Shown piece by piece: positions 1 to 7,399 of a stretch of DNA of 64,000 nucleotides (position 1 is the stretch's first letter; the number at the start of each line of letters is the position of its first letter). A program made the position numbers and the translations under genes. A model generated the notes under the pieces. It saw only the letters and a program-made list of their open reading frames with translations. It had not been told where the DNA came from and did not search any database. This DNA comes from Bilifractor sp002394235 (lineage in GTDB: Bacteria; Bacillota; Clostridia; Lachnospirales; Lachnospiraceae), in assembly GCF_052118845.1 (NCBI RefSeq), contig NZ_JBQKGJ010000008.1, forward strand, positions 1 through 64,000, in the 5' to 3' direction.

Positions 1-45
1 CCATCCTTATCAGCCCACTATCTGAAAGTTCGTGTAAACTATTGA
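1..45 (+). CDS. C-terminal end of a group II intron reverse transcriptase/maturase (partial)
   Basis: Frame 1 reads PSLSAHYLKVRVNY and stops at TGA 43-45. The rest lies off the left edge. The tail is what one expects at the end of an intron-encoded protein, and the stop overlaps the first bases of a domain V-like hairpin, which is the usual arrangement in bacterial group II introns. Only 14 residues are visible, so the call rests mainly on the RNA structure that follows it. Confidence 0.5.
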   Translation, partial: PSLSAHYLKVRVNY

Positions 46-111
46 ACCGCCGTATACCGAACGGTACGTACGGTGGTGTGGAAGGGGAGGGTAAAATCTC
101 CCCTATCCGAT
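44..111 (+). mobile_element. 3' end of a group II intron (domains V and VI), probably class C
   Basis: Bases 44-77 form a 34-nt hairpin, the standard length of domain V, with complementary arms CCGCCGTA and TACGGTGG and a CGC at 48-50 that fits the class C catalytic triad. Bases 84-103 form a domain VI-like hairpin (GGGGAG / CTCCCC). The tail then reads TATCCGAT, and an intron end at AT 110-111 follows the 3' AY rule. Class C introns are known to insert just after intrinsic terminators. The next base, 112, is exactly where a chromosomal repeat begins, which independently supports 111/112 as the 3' splice junction. The 5' part of the intron is outside the window. Confidence 0.72.
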
Positions 112-201
112 CGAACAGTGAGCCGCAGCCGAATGCGAAGTATTCGTGTGCGGCGAGCGTCGCGGTAGAGAGATAAAACTCGCGCAGCGTGTTTTATCTC
201 G
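112..201 (+). repeat. 90-bp two-hairpin repeat, copy 1
   Basis: One of four copies (others at 26876, 39047, 58859), two mismatches from copy 2. Hairpin A spans repeat positions 11-43 (GCCGCA..CGAAT / ATTCG..TGCGGC). Hairpin B spans 58-90, with 11-bp arms (CGAGATAAAAC / GTTTTATCTCG) around an 11-nt loop. Here the first arm of hairpin B has lost one pair. This copy directly follows the intron 3' end instead of a visible terminator. Confidence 0.9.
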
Positions 202-217
202 TTAATCATGTAAAGAG

Positions 218-282
218 TTATCCGATTACTTCTGACGCAGGGATTTACCGATTACGCCTGAAGTACAGACTTACCCGATTAC
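218..282 (-). repeat. Three tandem copies of the dapB 3' end
   Basis: The octamer CCGATTAC occurs at 222, 248 and 275, spacing 26 and 27. On the minus strand each copy reads GTAATCGG followed by a TAA stop. The copy at 275-282 encodes the last residues of DapB and the other two lie downstream of its stop. The units have diverged outside this core. Confidence 0.75.
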
Positions 283-1029
283 GTCGGACATGTCATACAT
301 GCCGGCGGGCTTTCCGGCAAGGAATTTGGCTGCCTCAACCGCGCCTTTCCCGAAGATGGCACGGGAGTAGGCGGTATGCCGGAATTCAATCACCTCATCC
401 TGCCCTGCAAACATGACGGTGTGATCGCCGACGATGGAGCCGCCTCGAACCGAAGAAATACCGATTTCCTTCGGGTCTCTCTTTTCGTGGCGGTCATGAC
501 GGCTGAATACGAAGTGATATTCATTGTCTAGAGCCTCGTTCATGCTTTCGCCGAGCGCCAAAGCTGTTCCGCTCGGAGCATCGATCTTTCGGTTGTGGTG
601 TGCTTCCACGATTTCCATATCGTAACCCGCGGGAGCCAGAAGAGCAGCAGCCTCCTTTACAAGCTTCATCAGCAGATTGATGCCGACAGACATATTCGCG
701 GAGCGGAGGATCGGGATGATTTTGCTGCATTCGGCCACCTTCGCGAGGGTCTCCTCCGTGAGAGCGGTGGTGCAGAGAACCAGGGGAAGTCTGCGGTCTA
801 CACAGAAATCCAGAAGGGCGTCTGTTGCCCGGAAATTTGAAAAATCAATGACAGCATCTGCTTCAACGCTGCAGTCAGCAGGACTGGAAAAAATCGGATA
901 CTCACGGACATTATTTGCCGGAGCGATATCAATACCTGCTGCTATAACAGTCTCGGAATCTGCGTTCAGGATGTCAGTCAGAACCTGTCCCATATGTCCG
1001 TTGCATCCGCTCAGAATCACCTTTACCAT
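271..1029 (-). CDS. dapB: 4-hydroxy-tetrahydrodipicolinate reductase
   Basis: Cytoplasmic NAD(P)H-dependent reductase making tetrahydrodipicolinate in the diaminopimelate/lysine pathway. The 252-residue protein has the nucleotide-binding glycine motif GCNGHMG at 8-14 and the family signature EAHHNRKIDAPSGTA at 142-156, with the catalytic His pair and Lys; the length is normal for DapB. An upstream in-frame ATG at 1047 exists, but AAGGAG at 1036-1041 sits ahead of the ATG at 1029, so 1029 is chosen. It lies 62 bases downstream of dapA on the same strand and is presumably co-transcribed under the lysine riboswitch. Its 3' end is tandemly duplicated beyond the stop. Confidence 0.96.
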   Translation of the reverse strand: MVKVILSGCNGHMGQVLTDILNADSETVIAAGIDIAPANNVREYPIFSSPADCSVEADAVIDFSNFRATDALLDFCVDRRLPLVLCTTALTEETLAKVAECSKIIPILRSANMSVGINLLMKLVKEAAALLAPAGYDMEIVEAHHNRKIDAPSGTALALGESMNEALDNEYHFVFSRHDRHEKRDPKEIGISSVRGGSIVGDHTVMFAGQDEVIEFRHTAYSRAIFGKGAVEAAKFLAGKPAGMYDMSDVIG

Positions 1030-1091
1030 TTCTTTCTCCTTTTTCACAGCTTATTCTTTCAGAACTTTTCCGTTTTCAGATCCAAAGAGAT

Positions 1092-1985
1092 TTATTTTAC
1101 CTTGATTCCGAAGTCAATCAATGATTTTCTGAGCCGCTCAGTGTCCGCCTCGGATCCCATACCGTAGAGCGGTCCGCGGAGAGGACCAACCTCTTTGCCC
1201 ATCATGTTCAAGGCAACCTTAACCGGGATCGGGTTCACCTCACAGAAGAGAGAGTCGATCAGGTCGATGGCATTCAGCTGCATCGCACAGGAACCCTTGG
1301 TATCGCCGTTCAGGTATTTCCAGCACATCTCATGGGTATATCCGGGCGCGACATTTGAGAGAACGGAGATTACGCCGAGGCCGCCGAGAGACATAATCGG
1401 AACAACCTGATCGTCATTTCCGGAGTAAATATCCAGAGCATCACCGGCAAGAGATTTTGTCTTCGCAATCTGGGAAAGATTGCCGCTTGCAGCCTTGATT
1501 GCCACGATGTTCTTTACATTCTTTCCAAGGTAGGCTGCTGTCTCCGGGAGAATATTGCAGCCGGTTCTGGAAGGAACGTTGTACATGATGATCGGTGTGT
1601 GTACCGATTCCGAAACCTCAGTGTAATGGCGGATCAGGCCTGCCTGCGTCGCCTTGTTGTAATATGGGGTGACGACGAGAAGCCCGTCGACTCCGGCTTT
1701 TTCAGCTTCTGTAGAAAGGTAAATCGCGGTTTTGGTGCTGTTGGATCCGGTTCCGGCAACAACCGGAATTCTGTGATTGACGGTCTCCACACAGTGGCGG
1801 ATAGTGGCGATATGTTCCTCCTCAGAGAGTGTAGCAGACTCGCCGGAGGTGCCGCAGATGACGATGCAGTCGGTTCCCTCCGCGATATGCCACTCGATCA
1901 GTTCATCGAGTTTATCATAATTAACAGTTTCGTCGTCATTCATAGGGGTGACGAGAGCGACACCGGCTCCTTTAAAAATTGCCAT
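1092..1985 (-). CDS. dapA: 4-hydroxy-tetrahydrodipicolinate synthase
   Basis: Condenses pyruvate with aspartate semialdehyde, the first committed step toward diaminopimelate and lysine. The 297-residue protein is a typical DapA TIM barrel: CGTSGESATLS for the substrate loop at 44-54, Tyr135 in MYNVPSRTG, and Lys164 in VAIKAASGN as the Schiff-base lysine. The frame stays open upstream to 2099, but the ATG at 1985 has a strong AAGGAGGAT at 1991-1999 and starts the conserved sequence MAIFKGAGVALVTPM. It is the first gene after a lysine riboswitch (2411-2572) and a 14-bp tandem array. dapB follows. Confidence 0.96.
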   Translation of the reverse strand: MAIFKGAGVALVTPMNDDETVNYDKLDELIEWHIAEGTDCIVICGTSGESATLSEEEHIATIRHCVETVNHRIPVVAGTGSNSTKTAIYLSTEAEKAGVDGLLVVTPYYNKATQAGLIRHYTEVSESVHTPIIMYNVPSRTGCNILPETAAYLGKNVKNIVAIKAASGNLSQIAKTKSLAGDALDIYSGNDDQVVPIMSLGGLGVISVLSNVAPGYTHEMCWKYLNGDTKGSCAMQLNAIDLIDSLFCEVNPIPVKVALNMMGKEVGPLRGPLYGMGSEADTERLRKSLIDFGIKVK

Positions 1986-2075
1986 GACAGATCCTCCTTG
2001 ATTTGGGTTAGAAATTGATTCTTCACGTTGCCAGTCTGTGTACTTGTAACTGCGTACACAGTTTCGCACAGTCGT

Positions 2076-2252
2076 GTCTGTACATCGATGTCTGTGCATC
2101 CATATCTATGCATCTATGTCAGTGCATCGATATCTGTGCATCCATGTCAGTGTGTTGATATCTGTGCATCTATGTCAGTGCATTGCTAGCTGTGCATCAA
2201 TATCTGTGCATCTATGTCAGTGCATTGATATCCGTGCATTCATATCTGTGGG
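2076..2252. repeat. 14-bp tandem array in the dapA leader
   Basis: About 13 imperfect 14-bp units of the form ATRTCWGTGCATCN run without a gap; units start at 2088 and every 14 bases after it. Neighbouring units alternate ATATCTGTGCATCT and ATGTCAGTGCATTG, giving a 28-bp higher-order period. The array lies between the riboswitch terminator (2290-2320) and the dapA start, so it would be transcribed into the dapA mRNA. The period is not a multiple of three, and the readable plus-strand frame through it has no ribosome site, so it is not taken as coding. Confidence 0.9.
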
Positions 2253-2289
2253 ATAGATGCATCAGTGTATGTGAACAATGCCTTGAGAC

Positions 2290-2320
2290 AAAAAATATGC
2301 GCCGCCGGAATGGCGCCGCC
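2290..2320 (-). terminator. Intrinsic terminator, expression platform of the lysine riboswitch
   Basis: On the minus strand GCGGCGCC, a five-base loop ATTCC, then GGCGGCGC pair with one mismatch and are followed by ATATTTTTTG. It lies about 90 bases after the aptamer and about 300 bases before the dapA start codon, as expected for transcriptional attenuation by lysine. Confidence 0.7.
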
Positions 2321-2410
2321 TGACATTCTGATGAAGCAGATCCGCCCGGGGCGTAAAAACCGTTACCGGAATGCAGCCGGCGATCATGATTCATCGTATA
2401 TGTATCTGCG

Positions 2411-2572
2411 GATAGCGCTCCATCTGACGATGACAGTCATAAACCTGTTCGATTCATGCCCAAGAAAAAGAAAGCAGAGATCCCTTCCTTTCGGCGTATG
2501 TCCCTTTCTCCGCGTCTTCCCCTGCACTCTGCTGCATCGAACCGGATACTCTTGAGATACGCAACCTCTATC
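2411..2572 (-). promoter_or_regulatory. Lysine riboswitch (L-box) aptamer
   Basis: The minus strand shows the conserved lysine aptamer blocks in order: GATAGAGGTTGCG, AAGAGTA, GGAGAAAGGG, CGCCGAA, then ACTGTCA and GATGGAGCGCTATC. P1 closes by GATAG (2568-2572) with CTATC (2411-2415). The length of about 162 nt is right for the class. It follows a consensus promoter and precedes a terminator, and the operon it controls (dapA-dapB) is the lysine pathway. A covariance-model search for the lysine riboswitch family would settle it. Confidence 0.85.
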
Positions 2573-2584
2573 ACATATAAAGCG

Positions 2585-2613
2585 ATTATATCGTCTGCAT
2601 AAATGCTTGTCAA
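2585..2613 (-). promoter_or_regulatory. dapAB promoter
   Basis: The minus strand reads TTGACA (2608-2613), 17 bases, TATAAT (2585-2590), a perfect sigma-A consensus. Transcription would begin near 2578, just before the lysine aptamer, giving a leader of about 590 nt before dapA. Confidence 0.85.
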
Positions 2614-2710
2614 GATAACGAAAAGACGATTATCGTTCAATCTGTTCAAAAAAGTTCGTGGAAACCGCATAAAATCAGACCTTTGCAGACTACACAAAGG
2701 GAAAATGTTG

Positions 2711-2719
2711 TGATATAAT
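2711..2719 (+). promoter_or_regulatory. Extended -10 promoter for typA
   Basis: TG-A-TATAAT at 2711-2719; no good -35 is seen at the right distance. The predicted leader of about 220 nt carries a 27-bp direct repeat. The same extended -10 appears upstream of glgC. Confidence 0.6.
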
Positions 2720-2833
2720 TTCGTGGTTGCAGATAGTGAAAAAATATACAGAGTTGCCCCGTTTCAGGGGTCAGGCAGTGAGATCTGCCCGGGTTCGGCA
2801 GAAGAAAAGCTTGAATATTTGAATCCGGAGGCA

Positions 2834-2897
2834 GGTTTTCCCAGGAACAATGTCCGCGAGACCGGGAACGGGTTTTCCAAGGGACAATGTCCGGGAG
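2834..2897 (+). repeat. 27-bp direct repeat in the typA leader
   Basis: Bases 2834-2860 and 2871-2897 match at 24 of 27 positions; both contain GGTTTTCC and ACAATGTCCG. They end about 50 bases before the typA start. Confidence 0.8.
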
Positions 2898-2945
2898 AGC
2901 AGACGAACGTTGATGCTGCCGGCATTAGATGTGAGGTTAAAGATT

Positions 2946-4781
2946 ATGAAAATTACCAGAAACGATATCCGTAACGTTGCCATTATTGCCCATGTCGATC
3001 ACGGCAAGACAACGCTGGTAGATAAATTGCTGAGACAGAGCGGAGTATTCCGGGATAATCAGCAGGTACAGGAAAGAGTCATGGACTCCGGCGCAATCGA
3101 AAAGGAGCGGGGAATCACCATTCTGTCCAAGAATACTGCGGTTCAATATAAGGACACCAAGATCAATATCATCGACACACCCGGACATGCTGATTTCGGC
3201 GGTGAGGTAGAGCGTGTACTGAAGATGGTAAATGGCGTTATCCTTCTGGTAGATGCGTTTGAAGGGCCGATGCCGCAGACACGTTTTGTCCTTGAGAAGG
3301 CTCTGGCACTGAATCTGAAGGTTGTGGTCTGCATCAATAAGGTAGACCGTCCGAACGCGCGCCCGACTGAGGTGGTGGACGAGGTCCTCGAGCTTCTGAT
3401 GGATCTCGGAGCTTCCGATGAGCAGCTCGACGCTCCCTTCCTCTATGCTTCCGCGAGAGACGGATGGTGCACCAACGAGCTCGATGACGAGAGAAAGGAC
3501 ATGACACCACTGTTCGAGGCAATCCTGAAATATATTCCTGCTCCGACAGGTGACCCGGATGCCGGTATTCAGATGCTGGTATCTACCATCGATTACAATG
3601 AGTATGTCGGCCGGATCGGAATCGGTAAAATCGACAATGGAACATTGTCTCTGAATCAGGAAGTCCTTCTGATGAATCATCATGATCCGGACAAGAAGGC
3701 ACGGGTAAAGATCAGCAAGATGTATGTCTTCGACGGACTGAAGAGAGTTGAGGTTGAAAAGGCAACGGTAGGAGAGATCGTAGCGGTATCCGGTATCGCG
3801 GATCTGCATATCGGAGATACGCTCTGCGATCTGGAGAACCCGCAGCCGATTCCATTCCAGAAGATTGAGGAGCCCACGATTTCCATGAATTTCGTGGTCA
3901 ACGATTCACCTCTTGCAGGAACCGAGGGAACCTATGTTACTTCCCGGCACCTTCGCGACCGTCTGTTCCGTGAGCTGAACACCGATGTGTCGCTCCGGGT
4001 TGAGGAGACAGATTCTGCGGACTGCTTTAAGGTATCCGGACGAGGCGAGCTTCACCTGTCGGTTCTGATCGAGGAGATGAGACGTGAGGGCTACGAATTC
4101 GCGGTCAGCAAGGCAGAGGTTATTTACAGGTACGATGAACGCGGCAGGAAGCTGGAGCCGGTGGAGCTGGCATACATCGATGTGCCGGATGAGTATTCAG
4201 GGGCTGTGATTCAGTCGCTGAGCGAGCGGAAGGGCGAGCTTCAGGGAATGAGCGTCGGCGAGAACGGTATTACCCGTCTGGAGTTCAGCATTCCTTCGAG
4301 AGGCCTGATCGGTTTCCGCGGAAACTTCATGACGATGACAAAAGGAACGGGAATCCTGAACACGATTTTTGATGATTATGCACCGTACAAGGGTGATATT
4401 GTGTTCCGTAAACAGGGATCTCTGATCGCCTTTGAGCCAGGAGTATCCGTTGCGTACGGTCTGTTTGCGGCACAGCAGAGAGGAACGCTGTTCATCGGAC
4501 CGGGTGAAAAGGTTTACGCGGGAATGGTTGTCGGTATGTCTTCCAAGCCGGAGGATATTGAGCTGAACGTCTGCAAGACCAAGCACCTGACCAACACCCG
4601 TACCTCTTCATCAGACGAGGCGCTCGTGCTGACGCCTCCGATGATTCTCTCTCTCGAGCAGGCACTGGAATTCATAGACAGTGACGAGCTTTTGGAGGTA
4701 ACTCCGAAGAGTCTTCGTATTCGTAAGCGTCAGCTTGATTCCAGACTCAGAAAGCGCGAGGGAATCAGAAAGAACGGATAA
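2946..4781 (+). CDS. typA: Ribosome-associated translational GTPase TypA/BipA
   Basis: A translation-factor GTPase that binds 70S ribosomes and assists assembly and stress growth. The 611-residue length is normal. The G domain shows AHVDHGKTT at 15-23, RGITI in switch I, DTPGHADF and NKVDR; EF-G-like domains and the BipA-specific C-terminal domain follow. The frame is open to 2850, but the conserved start MKITRNDIRNVAIIAHVD with a GAGG 11-14 bases upstream places the start at 2946. It stands alone with its own promoter and long leader and ends at a strong two-way terminator facing prs. Confidence 0.96.
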   Translation: MKITRNDIRNVAIIAHVDHGKTTLVDKLLRQSGVFRDNQQVQERVMDSGAIEKERGITILSKNTAVQYKDTKINIIDTPGHADFGGEVERVLKMVNGVILLVDAFEGPMPQTRFVLEKALALNLKVVVCINKVDRPNARPTEVVDEVLELLMDLGASDEQLDAPFLYASARDGWCTNELDDERKDMTPLFEAILKYIPAPTGDPDAGIQMLVSTIDYNEYVGRIGIGKIDNGTLSLNQEVLLMNHHDPDKKARVKISKMYVFDGLKRVEVEKATVGEIVAVSGIADLHIGDTLCDLENPQPIPFQKIEEPTISMNFVVNDSPLAGTEGTYVTSRHLRDRLFRELNTDVSLRVEETDSADCFKVSGRGELHLSVLIEEMRREGYEFAVSKAEVIYRYDERGRKLEPVELAYIDVPDEYSGAVIQSLSERKGELQGMSVGENGITRLEFSIPSRGLIGFRGNFMTMTKGTGILNTIFDDYAPYKGDIVFRKQGSLIAFEPGVSVAYGLFAAQQRGTLFIGPGEKVYAGMVVGMSSKPEDIELNVCKTKHLTNTRTSSSDEALVLTPPMILSLEQALEFIDSDELLEVTPKSLRIRKRQLDSRLRKREGIRKNG

Positions 4782-4822
4782 TAAGAGCCGGCCACAGATA
4801 CAGGCAGGCAGCAGCAAAGAAA

Positions 4823-4875
4823 AACGAGACGGCCGGAACATTTTCCCGAGCAGGAAATGTTCCGGCCGTCTCGTT
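4823..4875. terminator. Bidirectional terminator between typA and prs
   Basis: A near-perfect stem of about 23 bp (AACGAGACGGCCGGAACATT / AATGTTCCGGCCGTCTCGTT) with a short loop. The minus strand continues into TTTTTC and the plus strand into a T-rich tract. It sits between convergent genes. Confidence 0.85.
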
Positions 4876-4963
4876 CTGTTTCTGCGTTTTGGACAGAAGA
4901 CTGCTTTGCGCATTGTACCATTTGACGAATCCAGGAGCATCGATTTGTTGCTGTTTTCGCGCA

Positions 4964-5025
4964 GCTGACAGGGCGCGGTGCAGGCAAGCAGCTCAGGCGC
5001 TGACAGGGCGCCGCATTCGCAAGCA
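4964..5025. repeat. 27-bp direct repeat downstream of prs
   Basis: Copies at 4964-4990 and 4999-5025 share GCTGACAGGGCGC at one end and CAAGCA at the other. They lie in the otherwise featureless gap between the typA/prs terminator and the prs stop. Confidence 0.65.
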
Positions 5026-5082
5026 CCCCCGATGCTGTGAGCTCGCTTATGACTATAGGAATGAGATGCATCTGGCCACGGA

Positions 5083-6270
5083 TCAGATTTTCTCGTGATT
5101 CTCGAATTTTTTCAGAACCTTCTGGATACGGTCTACCGGGTCCAGAAGACTGCTGATGGAAGCGTCGTGATTCAGTGTATCGATCAGAAGTGCTATGTAT
5201 TTGCTCATATCACAGCTGATATAATATGGCCGCTGCAGAAGCTCCGGTCTCTGGTATACGAGGTTTGTTGTGACAAGCTTTGTGAACACTCCCTTGCGGT
5301 AGGCCTCATCAAAGCTGTCGAGTCCGTTCGTGAACAGACCGAAGGTGGCACACATGTAGATGTTCTTCGCCCCGCGTTCCTTGAGCAGAGAGGCAACTTC
5401 AATCATGCTGTCTCCGGAGGAGATCATGTCGTCGATGATGATCATGTCCTTGCCCTTTACGTCAGCCCCGAGAAATTCATGGGCGACGATCGGGTTCCTG
5501 CCATCGATAATGGTGGAATAATCACGGCGCTTATAGAACATACCCATATCGACACCGAGGTTATTGGCGATGTAGATTGCTCTCGCCATGCCGCCCTCAT
5601 CCGGGCTGATGCACATCAGGTGATCGGAATCGATTTTCATGTCAGGTTCCGCGTGCCGGAGGATGTTCTTGATGAACTGGTAGGATGCGGAGATGGTCTC
5701 AAATCCGTGAAGCGGGATCGCGTTCTGTACACGAGGGTCGTGAGCATCGAAGGTGATGATATTTTCAACGCCCATTCCGACCAGTTCCTTGAGACCAAGG
5801 GCACAATCCAGGGACTCACGGCCGGAACGCTTGTGCTGACGGCTCTCATAGAGGAAAGGCATGATCACGTTGATTCTTCTTGCCTTTCCGCCGATTGCAG
5901 CGATCGCCCGCTTAAGATCCTGAAAGTGGTCGTCCGGAGACATGTGATTGACATAGCTGCCGAGCTTATAGGTCAGAGAGTAGTTGCAGACATCAACGAG
6001 AAGGTAGATATCGTCTCCGCGGACGGACTCGCCGATGACTCCCTTTGCTTCTCCTGAACCAAATCTGGGAATGTCGCAGGGAATAATATATGAACTTCTC
6101 TCGTATCCCTCGACAGCTGATGAGGTCTTGTGATCCGATTCCCGGTCTCTTCTCCACTGCACGAGATAATCATTCACCTTGCTGCCGATCGTTGTACAGC
6201 TTTTTAACGGAATGATCCCGAGGCGTCCGACCGGAAGGGAGTCATAGTAATTGTCGTTTCTGTTTGCCAT
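5083..6270 (-). CDS. prs: Ribose-phosphate pyrophosphokinase, long form
   Basis: Makes PRPP from ribose 5-phosphate and ATP for nucleotide, histidine and NAD synthesis. Visible motifs are FDAHDPR (174-180), the catalytic flexible-loop residues KRRDYS (247-252) and the PRPP-binding loop DDMISSGDS (280-288). At 395 residues it is about 80 longer than classical Prs. The extra length is mainly near the N terminus (roughly residues 25-85, including a charged stretch) and in the 285-395 region. Start: AAGGAGGAA nine bases before ATG 6270. It is the last gene of murC-dnaD-dnaC-prs and ends at a terminator. Confidence 0.93.
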   Translation of the reverse strand: MANRNDNYYDSLPVGRLGIIPLKSCTTIGSKVNDYLVQWRRDRESDHKTSSAVEGYERSSYIIPCDIPRFGSGEAKGVIGESVRGDDIYLLVDVCNYSLTYKLGSYVNHMSPDDHFQDLKRAIAAIGGKARRINVIMPFLYESRQHKRSGRESLDCALGLKELVGMGVENIITFDAHDPRVQNAIPLHGFETISASYQFIKNILRHAEPDMKIDSDHLMCISPDEGGMARAIYIANNLGVDMGMFYKRRDYSTIIDGRNPIVAHEFLGADVKGKDMIIIDDMISSGDSMIEVASLLKERGAKNIYMCATFGLFTNGLDSFDEAYRKGVFTKLVTTNLVYQRPELLQRPYYISCDMSKYIALLIDTLNHDASISSLLDPVDRIQKVLKKFENHEKI

Positions 6271-6310
6271 ATCTGAAATTCCTCCTTAACACTGCAGGTT
6301 TCAATTCACA

Positions 6311-7345
6311 TTATTCTGAAGTCTGATTCTGACGCCGGTCCGGACCTTCGGTGGAAAGCCTTTTGCGGATCCGGATGTCCTCTCCGGAAATATGAATCAG
6401 ACGGTACGAACCCATTATACGTGAAAAAGTACGTTCTGAGAAGGCTTCCCGGACCTTCATAATGGAAAGGTTTGTGGAGATGATCGTTGATTTTTTCTGA
6501 AGAATCCGCTCGTTGACGATGAGGAAAAGCTCGGATGTCACAAAATTATTCAGCATTTCCGTGCCGAGGTCGTCTATGATCAGAAGATCACAGGCGTACA
6601 CAGTCTCATACGTCTCCTTCAGATCTTCTTCAGAATGAAATTTGTATCTGCTCATGAGATCAAAGAGATCATATGCCGTCAGATACAGGACGCTGCACCC
6701 GAGATCCAGAACCCCCTTCGCAATGGCGTGGGAGAGATGTGTTTTTCCGACCCCCACATCGCCGTAGAAGAAAAGATTTTCCGGCGTGCCCCTTCTGTGG
6801 TTCTGCCGGAAGTCCCTCACAAAATTTCGGGAAACCGCGAGAGCATTCTCTGCTTCCCAGTAGAAGGATTTCTGATTTACCTTATTAAAGGAATCTGTCG
6901 GGTAGTATTTCAGTGAAAAATTATCAAAGGTGTCGGATTCCAGAACATCCTTGAGATTTGAGGCAGAATAGAGCAGATCAATCTCAAGCTGGCGGAAACA
7001 GCTGCATTTGCGGTCCCCGACATATCCGGTGTCGTGGCAGAGAGGACAGTCGTACCGTGGCTCCAGGTAGTCCTCGGGATAGCCGTTCGAGAGGAGGAGC
7101 GCACGACGCTCCTCGGCAAGATCCTGAATAGCCCGGTCGGTATCGAGATCACTGCCCTTCGGATCCCCCAGGAGAAAGAGGGCCTTACGGACCGATACGG
7201 AGGCAACTTCGGCATCGATCTCGGGGAGACGAGGGATCTTTGCATAAACCTCCTCTTTCCGACGGTCAAGGTCGCGCCGGCTTTTCAGCTGCTTCTGGCT
7301 GTAGATACGCATAATAGCATCATATTGTGAATTGGACAGAGGCAT
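6311..7345 (-). CDS. DnaC/DnaI-type replicative helicase loader ATPase
   Basis: AAA+ ATPase that loads the replicative helicase during initiation or restart. A Cys cluster at C100, C103, C114 and C116 suggests the N-terminal zinc site of DnaI/DnaC-like loaders. Walker A is GDVGVGKTH (195-203) and Walker B LLIIDDLGTE (about 254-263), followed by sensor-like ISTNLS and an arginine-rich C terminus. IstB transposition helpers share this fold, but there is no transposase partner and the dnaD neighbour favours a loader. It is preceded by dnaD (54-base gap) and followed by prs (40-base gap). Confidence 0.88.
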   Translation of the reverse strand: MPLSNSQYDAIMRIYSQKQLKSRRDLDRRKEEVYAKIPRLPEIDAEVASVSVRKALFLLGDPKGSDLDTDRAIQDLAEERRALLLSNGYPEDYLEPRYDCPLCHDTGYVGDRKCSCFRQLEIDLLYSASNLKDVLESDTFDNFSLKYYPTDSFNKVNQKSFYWEAENALAVSRNFVRDFRQNHRRGTPENLFFYGDVGVGKTHLSHAIAKGVLDLGCSVLYLTAYDLFDLMSRYKFHSEEDLKETYETVYACDLLIIDDLGTEMLNNFVTSELFLIVNERILQKKSTIISTNLSIMKVREAFSERTFSRIMGSYRLIHISGEDIRIRKRLSTEGPDRRQNQTSE

Positions 7346-7399
7346 ATTCCCTCCTCTCTGTGCCTGGCTTCAGGCGCGGATGCAGAGGAAGCCCGGAGA

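Noticed and set aside
2076..2252. CRISPR array or replication iterons
   Set aside because: Units are contiguous with no spacers, no cas genes are present, and no replication initiator gene or DnaA-box cluster is nearby.
2074..2256. Possible small repetitive peptide in the 14-bp array
   Set aside because: The reading frame is only the array translated (42-bp protein period); there is no ribosome binding site and the array lies in the dapA leader on the other strand.
6311..7345. IstB-type insertion sequence helper
   Set aside because: No transposase or inverted repeats accompany it, and its operon (dnaD, murC, prs) and zinc cluster indicate a chromosomal helicase loader.
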